Assembly (NCBI GenBank): GCA_964554585.1
Contig: CAZKPD010000039.1
Span: 1 to 19,038, forward strand
Source of the DNA: Perlabentimonas sp964554585
Lineage (GTDB): Bacteria > Bacteroidota > Bacteroidia > Bacteroidales > Tenuifilaceae
Direction: 5' to 3'
DNA length: 19,038 nucleotides
Shown: positions 7,237 through 15,225 of the stretch, piece after piece
Numbering within the stretch: position 1 is the first letter of the stretch
Layout of the letters: every line of letters starts with the position of its first letter
The notes under the pieces: model-generated
The model's input: only the letters and a program-made list of their open reading frames with translations
Database searches by the model: none
Told to the model about the DNA's origin: nothing
Made by a program: the position numbers and the translations under genes

Positions 7237-10113
7237 ATGAAGCGATTGGGCTCCATCCTCATCCTACTGCTATTTTCCTCCATAGCCCGTTCGCAGTTTT
7301 ATAACCCCGGACAAGAACCTTTTGGTACCCAATGGATGGAGATTAAGAGTGATTCCCTCCATTTAATCTACCCCTCTTGGGCAGATTTGGTTGTTCATGA
7401 TTACATTAAGTACCACAGTAGGGCATGGCAGGTATCTCAACCAGATTTAAATCCTAAGTTTTCTCGCATTCCTGTAATCCTTCACCCAAACAGTGTACTT
7501 AGTAATGGTTTTGTGGTGTGGGCCCCAAAAAGGGTTGAGCTAATTACAATTCCCTCACTTGACAGCAACTCGGAGCTTTGGCTTAAAACGCTTGCCATAC
7601 ACGAAGTTCGGCATGTTTTGCAGATGCAAAGCCTCAATAAAGGAGTTTTTAGGGTTGGCTCATGGTTCCTAGGCCAACAGTCGGTGGGTATAGCATCGGC
7701 AATGCTCCCTCGATGGTACATGGAGGGTGATGCGGTCTATGCCGAAACCAAGTATTCGCACGGTGGTCGAGGTAGACAAGCCTCTTTTTATCGACAATAT
7801 ATGGCCGTTATTGGCCAACAGGGAAACACTTACAACTACAGCAAATGGCTGTTGGGCTCATATAAGCATTACATCCCAAACTATTATAGTTTTGGATATA
7901 TGATGGTTGGGTATACTAATCTAAAGTATAACTCAAATATTTGGAACACAGCTTTAGATAAAACTGTAAAGCGTCCCTACTACATTTTTTCGTTCAACAT
8001 ATCTCTTAGGCAACAGTTTAAGCACTTACTAAGAGATCATTTGGAAGAATCGTTTGCCTATTGCGATTCTGTGTGGAGCCATTTTGAACCTAATGAAGAG
8101 AATATCTATCCTATCAATGTGAAGCCCCGAAGGGACAAAGCGGATTACATTCAGTACCAATATCCTTGCCTTTCACAAGACTCCCTAGTGATTGCGCTTA
8201 AATCCTCGCTGGCAGCGCCACCCAAATGGGTTTTGGTTAATACCCTAAACCGGCGAGAGCATACGCTTTTTAAACCCGGATACCTGTTAAGCAAGCCCTT
8301 TATTAACGATTCTCTAATTCTTTGGAGCCAGTACCGCTCGGGGTTACGCTGGGACTATAAAAACTATTCGGAGATTTGGCGCTACGACCTAGCAAATAAT
8401 AAAAAGGCTAGGATAACCCGTAAATCAAAACTCTTTAATCCCGTTCAGCTGAATGCTGCGCAAATTGCGGCTATTGAGGTTGACAGGCAAGGGTTAATGC
8501 GTATTGCAGTAATTGACTTTGAGGGGAATAGGGTTAAAAACATTGATTTGGAGCGTAGCCTTGAGCCAAAAGAGTTGGCTAAAGTTGACGAACAAACCAT
8601 TCTTATCCGATGTGCATCCCCCAACGGTACAGTGGTCATTGAGCATTCAATCCTTACCGGTAAATGTGACACCCTATTTGGCCCAATCCATCGTGATATT
8701 GCCAATGTGACGCACGCCAAAGGCGCTCTATACTTCACCATGACAGATGAATACAGAGAGCAGCTCTTTAAATATGATATTCAGAATAATCAAACTAGCA
8801 GAATTACACATGCAGGTTATGGCTTAGGTCAACCAACGCTTTTGTCAGACAATCAAGTAATTGCATCATTATATAGCCATATGGGATCAACTCCATGTAT
8901 TATTGAAACCAATCATATGGAGCGGTACAAGCCCATGGAGGAATACGATTTTCCTCTTTTCATCGACGAAGGTGCTGTAGAAATCGATAGTTGGAACACA
9001 TCAGCTGAAGTTCAACTTGTCGGGAAGAAACGTCCTATACTTGCCGGCCTATTTAATGTGCACAGCTGGGCCCCCCTGTACTATAATCCGTCGGAACTGG
9101 TGAAAGGCAATATAGAAATATACCCCGGGGCTACTATAATGTCCCAAAACCTAACCGGAACCCTTGTGTCGAGCCTTGGGTACTCGTACAATAAAACACA
9201 CGGAGTGCATGGATATGCCGAATGGGCGGGCTGGTTTCCAAAAATTTCTTTGGGTGTGGATTACGGAAATCGCTTTGCCTACTCCGCAGGTGGACCCAAC
9301 AACCCCCCAATAGAAGAAGAGCAACGGCCCCAGCTGCTAGGAAAAGCAACTTTGCGTTTTCCTTTTACCCTTTCGTCCGGATATGTCCAGTCGGCACTTA
9401 ATGTAGCAGCTCAATACCAGTACCAAAATGTAAAAGTATGGGATTCGGAGAGCAACTCATTTCAAAGCGGCGTTCACGCCATAGTACCCTATATCAGCTT
9501 TCTGGCGTATACCCGTATGGCTCATCGTGATATTAGACCCAAATTGGGGATATCCTTGCTGAGCAGCTGGTATAAGTATCCCAGTCCAAACCAAACCCTG
9601 GGCGACGTGATTTACTCTAGGGCAACTCTGTACTTCCCGAGTATGCTGCCAAACCATAGCCTGATGCTTCAAGGGAGTTATGAAAAGCAGCTAAACGGGC
9701 AATACCTTAACCGAATCAACAGCAAGCTTATTAGGGGTGAAATAGAATTCTTGGGCCTCGACTATAAGGCCTTTTCGGCAGATTATGCCCTGCCTATGCT
9801 GTACCCGGATTTAGACATTCTTTCCATTTTTTATATAAAGCGTTTTATAGCTAATGGATTTTACGACTATGCCATAGGCAATGAGCTGGTTAGGAGTAAT
9901 TCCCAAACATCCTTTAAAGCTAAACGTTATTCATCTGTAGGGATGGAGGTAACCGCTGATTTACATTTCTTAAGATTGGAAACCCCCTTTAGGGTTGGCT
10001 ATCGAGGAGGATACAGCCTACATTCCTCATCTTTTTTCCATAACTTTGTTTTAGACATTAATCTGGTCTCTGTATATGGGAATAACCCCGAGAGATCATC
10101 TATAATTTTATAG
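7237..10113 (+). CDS. Outer-membrane HEXXH metallopeptidase with propeller-like middle and C-terminal beta-barrel
   Basis: The 958-residue protein starts with a signal peptide (MKRLGSILILLLFSSIARS, then Gln). The first 250 residues look like a gluzincin peptidase: AIHEVRHVLQM gives His122, Glu123 and His126, and LPRWYMEGDAVYAE about 37 residues later supplies the likely third zinc ligand, Glu163. Residues of roughly 290-580 hold repeated short strands (DSLVIALKSS, SEIWRYDL, LFKYDIQNNQTSRIT) resembling a TolB/WD-type propeller. From about residue 600 the sequence turns into alternating aromatic beta strands (HSWAPLYYNP, LVSSLGYSYN and onward) ending in a hydrophobic strand, consistent with an outer-membrane barrel. 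I cannot name a family. The inferred role is a protease anchored by its own barrel, facing either the periplasm or the surface. It is tightly linked to the genes on both sides. Confidence 0.8.
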   Translation: MKRLGSILILLLFSSIARSQFYNPGQEPFGTQWMEIKSDSLHLIYPSWADLVVHDYIKYHSRAWQVSQPDLNPKFSRIPVILHPNSVLSNGFVVWAPKRVELITIPSLDSNSELWLKTLAIHEVRHVLQMQSLNKGVFRVGSWFLGQQSVGIASAMLPRWYMEGDAVYAETKYSHGGRGRQASFYRQYMAVIGQQGNTYNYSKWLLGSYKHYIPNYYSFGYMMVGYTNLKYNSNIWNTALDKTVKRPYYIFSFNISLRQQFKHLLRDHLEESFAYCDSVWSHFEPNEENIYPINVKPRRDKADYIQYQYPCLSQDSLVIALKSSLAAPPKWVLVNTLNRREHTLFKPGYLLSKPFINDSLILWSQYRSGLRWDYKNYSEIWRYDLANNKKARITRKSKLFNPVQLNAAQIAAIEVDRQGLMRIAVIDFEGNRVKNIDLERSLEPKELAKVDEQTILIRCASPNGTVVIEHSILTGKCDTLFGPIHRDIANVTHAKGALYFTMTDEYREQLFKYDIQNNQTSRITHAGYGLGQPTLLSDNQVIASLYSHMGSTPCIIETNHMERYKPMEEYDFPLFIDEGAVEIDSWNTSAEVQLVGKKRPILAGLFNVHSWAPLYYNPSELVKGNIEIYPGATIMSQNLTGTLVSSLGYSYNKTHGVHGYAEWAGWFPKISLGVDYGNRFAYSAGGPNNPPIEEEQRPQLLGKATLRFPFTLSSGYVQSALNVAAQYQYQNVKVWDSESNSFQSGVHAIVPYISFLAYTRMAHRDIRPKLGISLLSSWYKYPSPNQTLGDVIYSRATLYFPSMLPNHSLMLQGSYEKQLNGQYLNRINSKLIRGEIEFLGLDYKAFSADYALPMLYPDLDILSIFYIKRFIANGFYDYAIGNELVRSNSQTSFKAKRYSSVGMEVTADLHFLRLETPFRVGYRGGYSLHSSSFFHNFVLDINLVSVYGNNPERSSIIL

Positions 10114-10144
10114 TTTAAGTTTTAACCCATATAACTCTGATATT

Positions 10145-10709
10145 ATGAGCATTATTAAATATATTGAAGAGCAAAAAAAATCCCTTCGAAAGTTGATTCG
10201 GGAAAAGAAAAACGCATTTTCCGAAGGACAGTTTTTTGCCGAATCGGAAAATGTTTTTGCACAACTAGAAAGGATGCCTCTTTTTCGGAAAGCAAAAACC
10301 GTTCTCGCCTACTGGTCTATTCCTAAAGAGCTGCAAACCCATGCCTTTATCGAGCGTTGGTATAAGACCAAGACGATTATCCTTCCGCTGGTTGTGGGAG
10401 ATATTTTAGAACTTAGGGTGTACNNNNNNNNNNGGCCCCCAGTGCATGGTCGAAGGCCCTGCTTTTGGGATACTAGAACCCCAAAAAGGAGAAATCTTTT
10501 CAGGTAAATCCATCGATTTTGGCATAATTCCCGGTATGGCGTTCGATTTGCAGGGTAATCGAATGGGACGAGGAAAAGGGTACTACGATAAGCTGCTAAA
10601 AACCATTGATGTTCCAAAATATGGTGTATGCTTGTCGTTACAGGTAGTTCCTCAAGTTCCTACAGCCGACTATGATGTTCCCATGGATGGTGTGATTAGC
10701 CCCAAATAA
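10145..10709 (+). CDS. 5-formyltetrahydrofolate cyclo-ligase (interrupted by assembly gap)
   Basis: This enzyme converts 5-formyl-THF to 5,10-methenyl-THF with ATP in the cytoplasm. The first part (10145-10423, 93 residues) has the helical N-terminus ending in LPLVVGDILELRVY. The second part (10434-10709) carries EGPAFGILEP, the substrate-site IDFGIIPGMAFD and the nucleotide-binding GRGKGYYDKLL, ending in DGVISPK. The two halves lie in different frames only because the 10-N placeholder between them is not a multiple of three; there is no evidence of a real lesion. Spacing between ELRVY and EGPAFGI in homologues suggests that only a few residues are missing. The gene starts 31 bases after the preceding stop and ends 29 bases before the endonuclease I gene. 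Confidence 0.93.
10424..10433. other. Assembly gap (10 N)
   Basis: Ten Ns inside the 5-formyltetrahydrofolate cyclo-ligase gene. The upstream codon register ends exactly at 10423 and the downstream register begins exactly at 10434, so the true gap length must be a multiple of three and cannot be 10. Confidence 0.98.
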
Positions 10710-10738
10710 ACTATTAGCAAATTCAAAAGATCGAGACA

Positions 10739-11791
10739 ATGAAACGGCTGGTTTTATTCCTTATCATCGCTTTCAAAGCGCTACTTCTCGTGGCACAACC
10801 TCCGGATGGATATTACAGTTCTACCGTTGGTAAACACGGTGAAGAGCTGCTTCAGGCAATTCATGAGATAATCAAAGATCATAACAGCATATCCTATTCA
10901 GAAATTTGGGCAGCCTTTGAGGATACGGACAAAAAGACAGATGGAACCGTTTGGGATATGTATAGCAGCTGCACTTTTCAGTTTGGCATTGACCAGGACT
11001 CCGGAAGCGGAGGAACCACCGAATGCGATGTATTCAATAGGGAACACTCATTCCCCTCTAGCTGGTTTGACGGAAAAAATCCGATGCGTACCGATCTTTT
11101 CCACATCTTCCCTGCCGACAAAAAGGTGAATAATGTAAGGGATAACTACCCTTTTGGTGAGGTGGCTAACCCAACGTACACTTCATCCAATGGGAGCAAG
11201 ATGGGCCCGTCATCATACCCCGGATATACGGGCAAGGTGTTTGAGCCCATTGATGAGTATAAAGGAGATTTTGCCAGAGCCTACTTTTACATGGTAACCC
11301 GATATAACAATGTTGTAAACACTTTTGCAACGGCTATGCTGAATGGAACAAAATTCCCGGCATTTACGCCTTGGGCGCTAAGCATGCTCTTGGAGTGGCA
11401 TGTGCTTGATCCGGTTAGCCAAAAAGAGATTGACAGAAACAATGCCGTATATGAACTGTATCAGGGCAACCGAAATCCCTTTATTGATAATCCGGCTTTT
11501 GCAAAAAATATTTGGGATTACACATCAGGTACCGCAGAGAACGAATATATATCAACTTTTTCTATGTGGCCAAACCCTGCCGGTGATGCCATTAACTTAT
11601 CGTACGATATTGAAGGCCCGATTAGCCTGACAATCTATGACCTATTGGGCAAAAAGCTGATCAGTTTTGTTGATATGGGGAATAAGGGTAATAATAGCAT
11701 TAATGTTTCCTCCCTGCCAAATGGGGTTTACCTTATCAGCATCACCCACCAACAGGGAATTACAGCTAAGCGGTTAGTTATTGCTCGATAG
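10739..11791 (+). CDS. Secreted endonuclease I with T9SS sorting domain
   Basis: A 350-residue protein with a signal peptide (MKRLVLFLIIAFKALLLVAQ). Residues of roughly 25-265 form an endonuclease I (EndA/Vvn-type) domain: NREHSFPSSWF with the catalytic His103, TDLFHIFPAD, the NNVRDNYPFG metal-site block and GNRNPFIDNP. These enzymes cut single- and double-stranded nucleic acid non-specifically and act outside the cytoplasm. From about residue 274 a T9SS sorting domain follows (FSMWPNPAGDAINLSY, IYDLLGKKLI, LPNGVYLISI, AKRLVIAR), so export through the outer membrane is expected. Together with the EEP-family protein at 5964-7232 this gives two unrelated secreted nuclease folds in one cluster. 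No intrinsic terminator is evident after the stop. Confidence 0.95.
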   Translation: MKRLVLFLIIAFKALLLVAQPPDGYYSSTVGKHGEELLQAIHEIIKDHNSISYSEIWAAFEDTDKKTDGTVWDMYSSCTFQFGIDQDSGSGGTTECDVFNREHSFPSSWFDGKNPMRTDLFHIFPADKKVNNVRDNYPFGEVANPTYTSSNGSKMGPSSYPGYTGKVFEPIDEYKGDFARAYFYMVTRYNNVVNTFATAMLNGTKFPAFTPWALSMLLEWHVLDPVSQKEIDRNNAVYELYQGNRNPFIDNPAFAKNIWDYTSGTAENEYISTFSMWPNPAGDAINLSYDIEGPISLTIYDLLGKKLISFVDMGNKGNNSINVSSLPNGVYLISITHQQGITAKRLVIAR

Positions 11792-11898
11792 GGCTATTGC
11801 ACTTTTGTCCGTATTAATCTCCATAGTCTCACATATTAATGGATTCCATGTATAATGCCATTCGGATATTAGCATTGGCTAGAAATTTTGTACCCTTC

Positions 11899-11932
11899 TT
11901 TGAGCATAAAAGGAAAATAAATCCTAACTTGA
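11899..11932 (+). promoter_or_regulatory. Weak candidate promoter of the beta-helix gene
   Basis: TTTG at 11899-11902 followed after 22 bases by TAACTTGA at 11925-11932, a 6-of-8 type match to TAnnTTTG. It lies 31 bases upstream of the ATG at 11964 in a 172-base intergenic space. The match is imperfect, so this is a suggestion only. Confidence 0.25.
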
Positions 11933-11963
11933 ATACCTATTACTTTATTAAAACCCTATAACC

Positions 11964-13916
11964 ATGAAAAAAGGAATTACTATTTTATTCATTGTGCTTT
12001 CTACGTTTATTGTAAATGCACAGTACACCACGCCCGGAACGGGCGTAAAGTGGGGTCTTGCCGAGTTGGTTGAGCACTCTAATGGTACTGTTGTCTGGAA
12101 TGTAGACCAATATGAGGTTACTGCTACCCTAAGCATTAGTGCTACAGACACACTGCAAATTTTGGATGATGTTACCGTTGTTTTTCATGATTTAGCCGGT
12201 ATCGAATCGAGCGGGACGCTATTGATCAACGCTCCCGAACAGGCATTATTCACGGCCTTGGATAGCACCTCTGCCAACAAGTGGAGAGGAATTAAGCTAC
12301 TGGCTGACCATGTTACTCATATCAAAAACATCACCTTTAAGTTTGGTGGAGGCATTAAAGCCTCAAGCGGCTTGCTAACTGTGGATGGCAGCACTTTTTA
12401 TAAAGGATTTTATAAATCCGGCTCATCCAACGGTTCCTATGCATCGGGTGCCATCCTAGATTTAACCGGAGAGGTTTACATCACCAATAACTCCTTTTTA
12501 CATAACCAGAGGGGGGCAGTAACCTCCGGATCCAACGTGAGCTGCAGAGCGGTTATAAAAAACAACTATATGTTTGGAAATACCACCGAGAACAGCAACC
12601 GACCGCAGATTAATATGGGTCCGGCAGGAGCCAACGACACCACCTTTATCATAGGAAACACCATTATAGGCAACGGTTTTGTTATGTCGGGAGGTATTGC
12701 CTACTCATCGCTGCTGGGGGTTCCGGGAAGCGTGGTTATTGATTCCAACATTGTGGACAAGAACCGATATGGTATTACTCTCACGGGCTCACCCATCACC
12801 GGAGCCATTCGCCATAACATTATTACTGATAACGATATACAGAACGCTCCTAGCTTGGGAGGAAGCGGAATTAACCTTACGGCTAGTAGTGCCTCAGCAG
12901 TACAAAAGGTGTTGGTAACCGGAAACGTAATTACCGGAAACCTGTGGGGAATCACAATCATCGGTTATCCCGAAGTGAATATGGGTAATGCGGATCCGGA
13001 GAACTTTAATCCGGGCGGAAATATTTTTGCCAATAATGGCAATGAGGGTGTGCTGTACGACCTGTATAATAATGGCCCTGTGGAGCAGTATGCCATGTAT
13101 AACTGCTGGGGCGTTGATGTTCAGGACTCTGTGAGCATTGAGGGAGTTGTGGTACATCAGCCCGATGACGCTACCCTGGGTATAGTCCACTTTATGCCTG
13201 CTTGCGCATTCCAAACCTATTTTACCGTAAAAAATGTGGATGGAGATCCCGTGGGCGGAGCCGCTATCAGCATCGAAGGGTTTGGAGAAACCCTACTGAC
13301 CGATCCATCCGGAAGTATTTGGGCTATGATTCCTCCGGGTGATTATAGCCTTACCGTATCGCATAGCGAATATGCTACCTATCAAGGCACCTTCTCTGTA
13401 GAGCAGGGGATCAACAATGTGGATATTACCCTGTCAGCAGAAGCCTATACGCTAACCTTTACGGTAACAAACAAGGAAAATGAAGGTGTAGCTAACGCCC
13501 AAATTGCTATTGCCAACGAAGTAATCACTTCCGATGGTAATGGTGTAGCAACCATTGAGCTGGGTAACGGAACCTATCCCTATTCTGTGTCTGCTCAAAA
13601 CTATGAAACCGCGGAGGGTTCGGTAACCATTGAGGGTGCAAACAAGGAGATTACCGTAATGCTAACGCCTATAACCGGAATAGAAACTCTTTTAACATCC
13701 GTTGGAATTTATCCAAATCCCGTAAGAGACAGAATTTACATAAGCGGGAAGCTGCCCATTCGCTATGAAATCATCTCGCTCATTGGGAAATCCATTGAAA
13801 GTGGGAGTGCCATTGGAAACTCCGTTGATGTAGCAAGCCTTGAACCGGGCATCTACCTGTTGCGCTTAAGCTGGGACAACGGTTCGACCGTTAAACGCTT
13901 TGTGAAACAGAGATAA
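11964..13916 (+). CDS. Secreted parallel beta-helix protein with two carboxypeptidase-regulatory-like domains and T9SS sorting domain
   Basis: A 650-residue protein with a signal peptide (MKKGITILFIVLSTFIVNA, cleaved before QYTT). Residues of about 60-390 contain successive short turns rich in N, G and I/V (ITNNSFLHNQRGAV, VIDSNIVDKNRYGITLTG, VTGNVITGNLWGITIIG), the pattern of a right-handed parallel beta-helix as in pectate-lyase-like folds. Two related beta-sandwich units follow (about 416-490 and 492-565), each of the form FTVxNxxGxPVxxAxI...G...YSxTVSxxxY, as in CarboxypepD_reg/SpaA-like domains. The end (IYPNPVRDRIYISG, EIISLIGKSIESG, LEPGIYLLRLSW, VKRFVKQR) is a T9SS type A sorting domain. 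No catalytic residues can be assigned; polysaccharide binding or cleavage, or adhesion, are the usual roles of such folds. Confidence 0.88.
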   Translation: MKKGITILFIVLSTFIVNAQYTTPGTGVKWGLAELVEHSNGTVVWNVDQYEVTATLSISATDTLQILDDVTVVFHDLAGIESSGTLLINAPEQALFTALDSTSANKWRGIKLLADHVTHIKNITFKFGGGIKASSGLLTVDGSTFYKGFYKSGSSNGSYASGAILDLTGEVYITNNSFLHNQRGAVTSGSNVSCRAVIKNNYMFGNTTENSNRPQINMGPAGANDTTFIIGNTIIGNGFVMSGGIAYSSLLGVPGSVVIDSNIVDKNRYGITLTGSPITGAIRHNIITDNDIQNAPSLGGSGINLTASSASAVQKVLVTGNVITGNLWGITIIGYPEVNMGNADPENFNPGGNIFANNGNEGVLYDLYNNGPVEQYAMYNCWGVDVQDSVSIEGVVVHQPDDATLGIVHFMPACAFQTYFTVKNVDGDPVGGAAISIEGFGETLLTDPSGSIWAMIPPGDYSLTVSHSEYATYQGTFSVEQGINNVDITLSAEAYTLTFTVTNKENEGVANAQIAIANEVITSDGNGVATIELGNGTYPYSVSAQNYETAEGSVTIEGANKEITVMLTPITGIETLLTSVGIYPNPVRDRIYISGKLPIRYEIISLIGKSIESGSAIGNSVDVASLEPGIYLLRLSWDNGSTVKRFVKQR

Positions 13917-13937
13917 AATATAAACTATTTAATTGTG

Positions 13938-13971
13938 GAGAGGCTGTTTCAAAATTTTGATACAGCCTCTC
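13938..13971 (+). terminator. Long hairpin after the beta-helix gene, probable terminator
   Basis: GAGAGGCTGT (13938-13947) pairs perfectly with ACAGCCTCTC (13962-13971). The interior TCAAAATTTTGA is itself a perfect palindrome, so the whole element folds into one long stem with a single T/T mismatch. Only a short T stretch follows (CTCTTATG), so it may work in both directions or as a 3'-end stabiliser. Hairpins with AGAGGCTGT arms are common between genes in Bacteroidota. Confidence 0.75.
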
Positions 13972-14040
13972 TTATGAAATAATCAAACAGTTGTTTCGCC
14001 ATTGTAGCAGAAACTTTATAGTCATTATGCTTTAGGAAAA

Positions 14041-14068
14041 TTGTAAGAATCCATTTAGGTTATATTTG
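14041..14068 (+). promoter_or_regulatory. Bacteroidota-type promoter of the TPR-HTH gene
   Basis: TTG at 14041-14043, a 17-base spacer, then TATATTTG at 14061-14068, a full TAnnTTTG match. Transcription would start near 14075, leaving a leader of about 150 bases to the ATG at 14224, or 85 to a TTG at 14161. Confidence 0.6.
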
Positions 14069-14223
14069 CTCAGTACTGGGGAAGTATTTCTTTTGTTTTC
14101 GGATAAAATACTATATTAGTTCTCTACTAAAAACAGAATTCAATTTGGGAGCAGCTAAGTTTGTCTACAAAATTTGCTAACAATTTTGATTTCTCTCTCG
14201 ACACTACAATATCTAGTATTTTT

Positions 14224-15225
14224 ATGAAAAACTATTCGCTTTCATATACAAAAGGCTTCTGGTTTACTGTAAAAGTTTCCGTATTGCTTTTGCTGATTCC
14301 CTTATTATGGAATCATGCTATTGGCATGAATGTTAAAGAGCGACAAGCATTACAGGAAGCCCTAATCCACAGCTATCGGCCACAAGAACGGGTCGAAATT
14401 TTGATACAGCTTTCGAATGAGTTTTTAGCTTCGGCACCCGAAGAAGCATTGGCATATACTAACGAGGCACTCCGCCTGAGTAGGGAAAATAAATTTCACG
14501 AAGCAGAGACAAATGCTCTTACCAACAAAGCAGAGATTTACCAAATTAAATCAGACTTATCTAATGCCATTGCGCTTGCCATGCAAGCCAAAGAGCTGGC
14601 TGAAAAGTACCATTTCAAGACACAATATGCCCGTGCAATTCTAATAATAAGCAACTGTTACAGACAGCTTAACGAATACAAAAAAAGCTCCGAGTTAGGC
14701 TTTGAAGCATTAGCAATTTATGAAAAACTTGACGATAAAAGGGGTGTTTGCGATGCCTTGGCTGCCATCGGGATATTTTATCACGAGCAAAAGCAAAACG
14801 AAAAAGCATCCGATTATTTTTCCCGCTCACTGGAGTTGGCTTTGAAACATGATTATGCACGTGGAATCAGTCGAGGGTACAACAATCTGGCAGTACTTTT
14901 TGCTGTTGACAAAAATTATAAAAAAAGCATCGAATACACCAAAAAGGCAGTGGCAATCAACATACAATCAGGGCTTAAGCAATGGTTGGGTATAAATTAC
15001 AACAATATAGCAGAAGATTATCTGGACCTTGAACACTTTGATTCAGCTTTCCATTATATCGAAAAAGCGATTGAGGTAAACAAGGAAATCAATAATCTGT
15101 TCAACCTGGCAAGCACCTACAGCACCCTAGCGCGATTTTACAGAACCACAAAGGGCAGTTTGTTGAGGCCATACGAACAGCCATGGAAATTGGTTATCAG
15201 AACAACTTCAAAGATGTGCTGCTAA
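14224..15225 (+). CDS. TPR-rich membrane regulator, N-terminal part (frameshifted from the downstream part)
   Basis: The ATG at 14224 gives a basic N-terminus and a hydrophobic segment (VSVLLLLIPLLWNHAIG), read as a signal peptide or anchor; the TTG at 14161 would add 21 unconvincing residues. From about residue 50 the protein is a string of TPR repeats, each with the Y...xxxxA spacing: ISNCYRQLNEYKKS, IGIFYHEQKQNEKA, LAVLFAVDKNYKKS, IAEDYLDLEHFDSA. TPR homology stops abruptly at RFYRTTKG near base 15156, and the last 24 or so residues before the stop at 15223-15225 are out-of-frame. The repeat, transmembrane segment and HTH continue in the -1 frame. The intended product is a single protein of about 585 residues. 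Such TPR/LuxR proteins act in Bacteroidota as envelope-sensing regulators, but the ligand is unknown. Confidence 0.85.
   Translation: MKNYSLSYTKGFWFTVKVSVLLLLIPLLWNHAIGMNVKERQALQEALIHSYRPQERVEILIQLSNEFLASAPEEALAYTNEALRLSRENKFHEAETNALTNKAEIYQIKSDLSNAIALAMQAKELAEKYHFKTQYARAILIISNCYRQLNEYKKSSELGFEALAIYEKLDDKRGVCDALAAIGIFYHEQKQNEKASDYFSRSLELALKHDYARGISRGYNNLAVLFAVDKNYKKSIEYTKKAVAINIQSGLKQWLGINYNNIAEDYLDLEHFDSAFHYIEKAIEVNKEINNLFNLASTYSTLARFYRTTKGSLLRPYEQPWKLVIRTTSKMCC
15150..15156 (+). other. Frameshift junction in a slippery-type heptamer
   Basis: In the upstream frame the bases read A AAG GGC, which is of the form X XXY YYZ used in programmed -1 frameshifting. Slipping here would give ...TTKG-QFVEAIRTAMEIG and continue the TPR. 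However, the sixth TPR then has one residue too many between its conserved Tyr and Ala; removing two bases (AA) instead would give YRTTGQFVEA with perfect register. A two-base indel or sequencing error is therefore at least as likely as recoding. Confidence 0.6.

Larger units (their letters stand above)
13917..14223 (+). other. Intergenic region between beta-helix gene and TPR-HTH gene
   Basis: This 307-base AT-rich stretch holds the hairpin at 13938-13971 and the promoter at 14041-14068. Apart from a possible TTG-initiated N-terminal extension of the next gene from 14161, I see no coding sequence in it. Confidence 0.6.

Noticed and set aside
10309..10617. Minus-strand ORF across the N gap
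   Set aside because: It reads through undetermined bases and lies antisense to the cyclo-ligase gene, which has clear family motifs.
5964..11791. Nuclease cluster as an anti-phage defence or contact-dependent toxin system
   Set aside because: Both nucleases carry signal peptides and T9SS tails and there is no immunity-like gene next to them, so extracellular degradation is the simpler reading.
11792..11963. Possible terminator with AATGC / GCATT arms after the endonuclease I gene
   Set aside because: The stem is only five AT-rich base pairs with a 13-base loop and no T run, so it is not distinguishable from chance.
12894..13214. Minus-strand ORF of 106 codons within the beta-helix gene
   Set aside because: It is the shadow of a strongly supported plus-strand gene and has no recognisable motif or start context.
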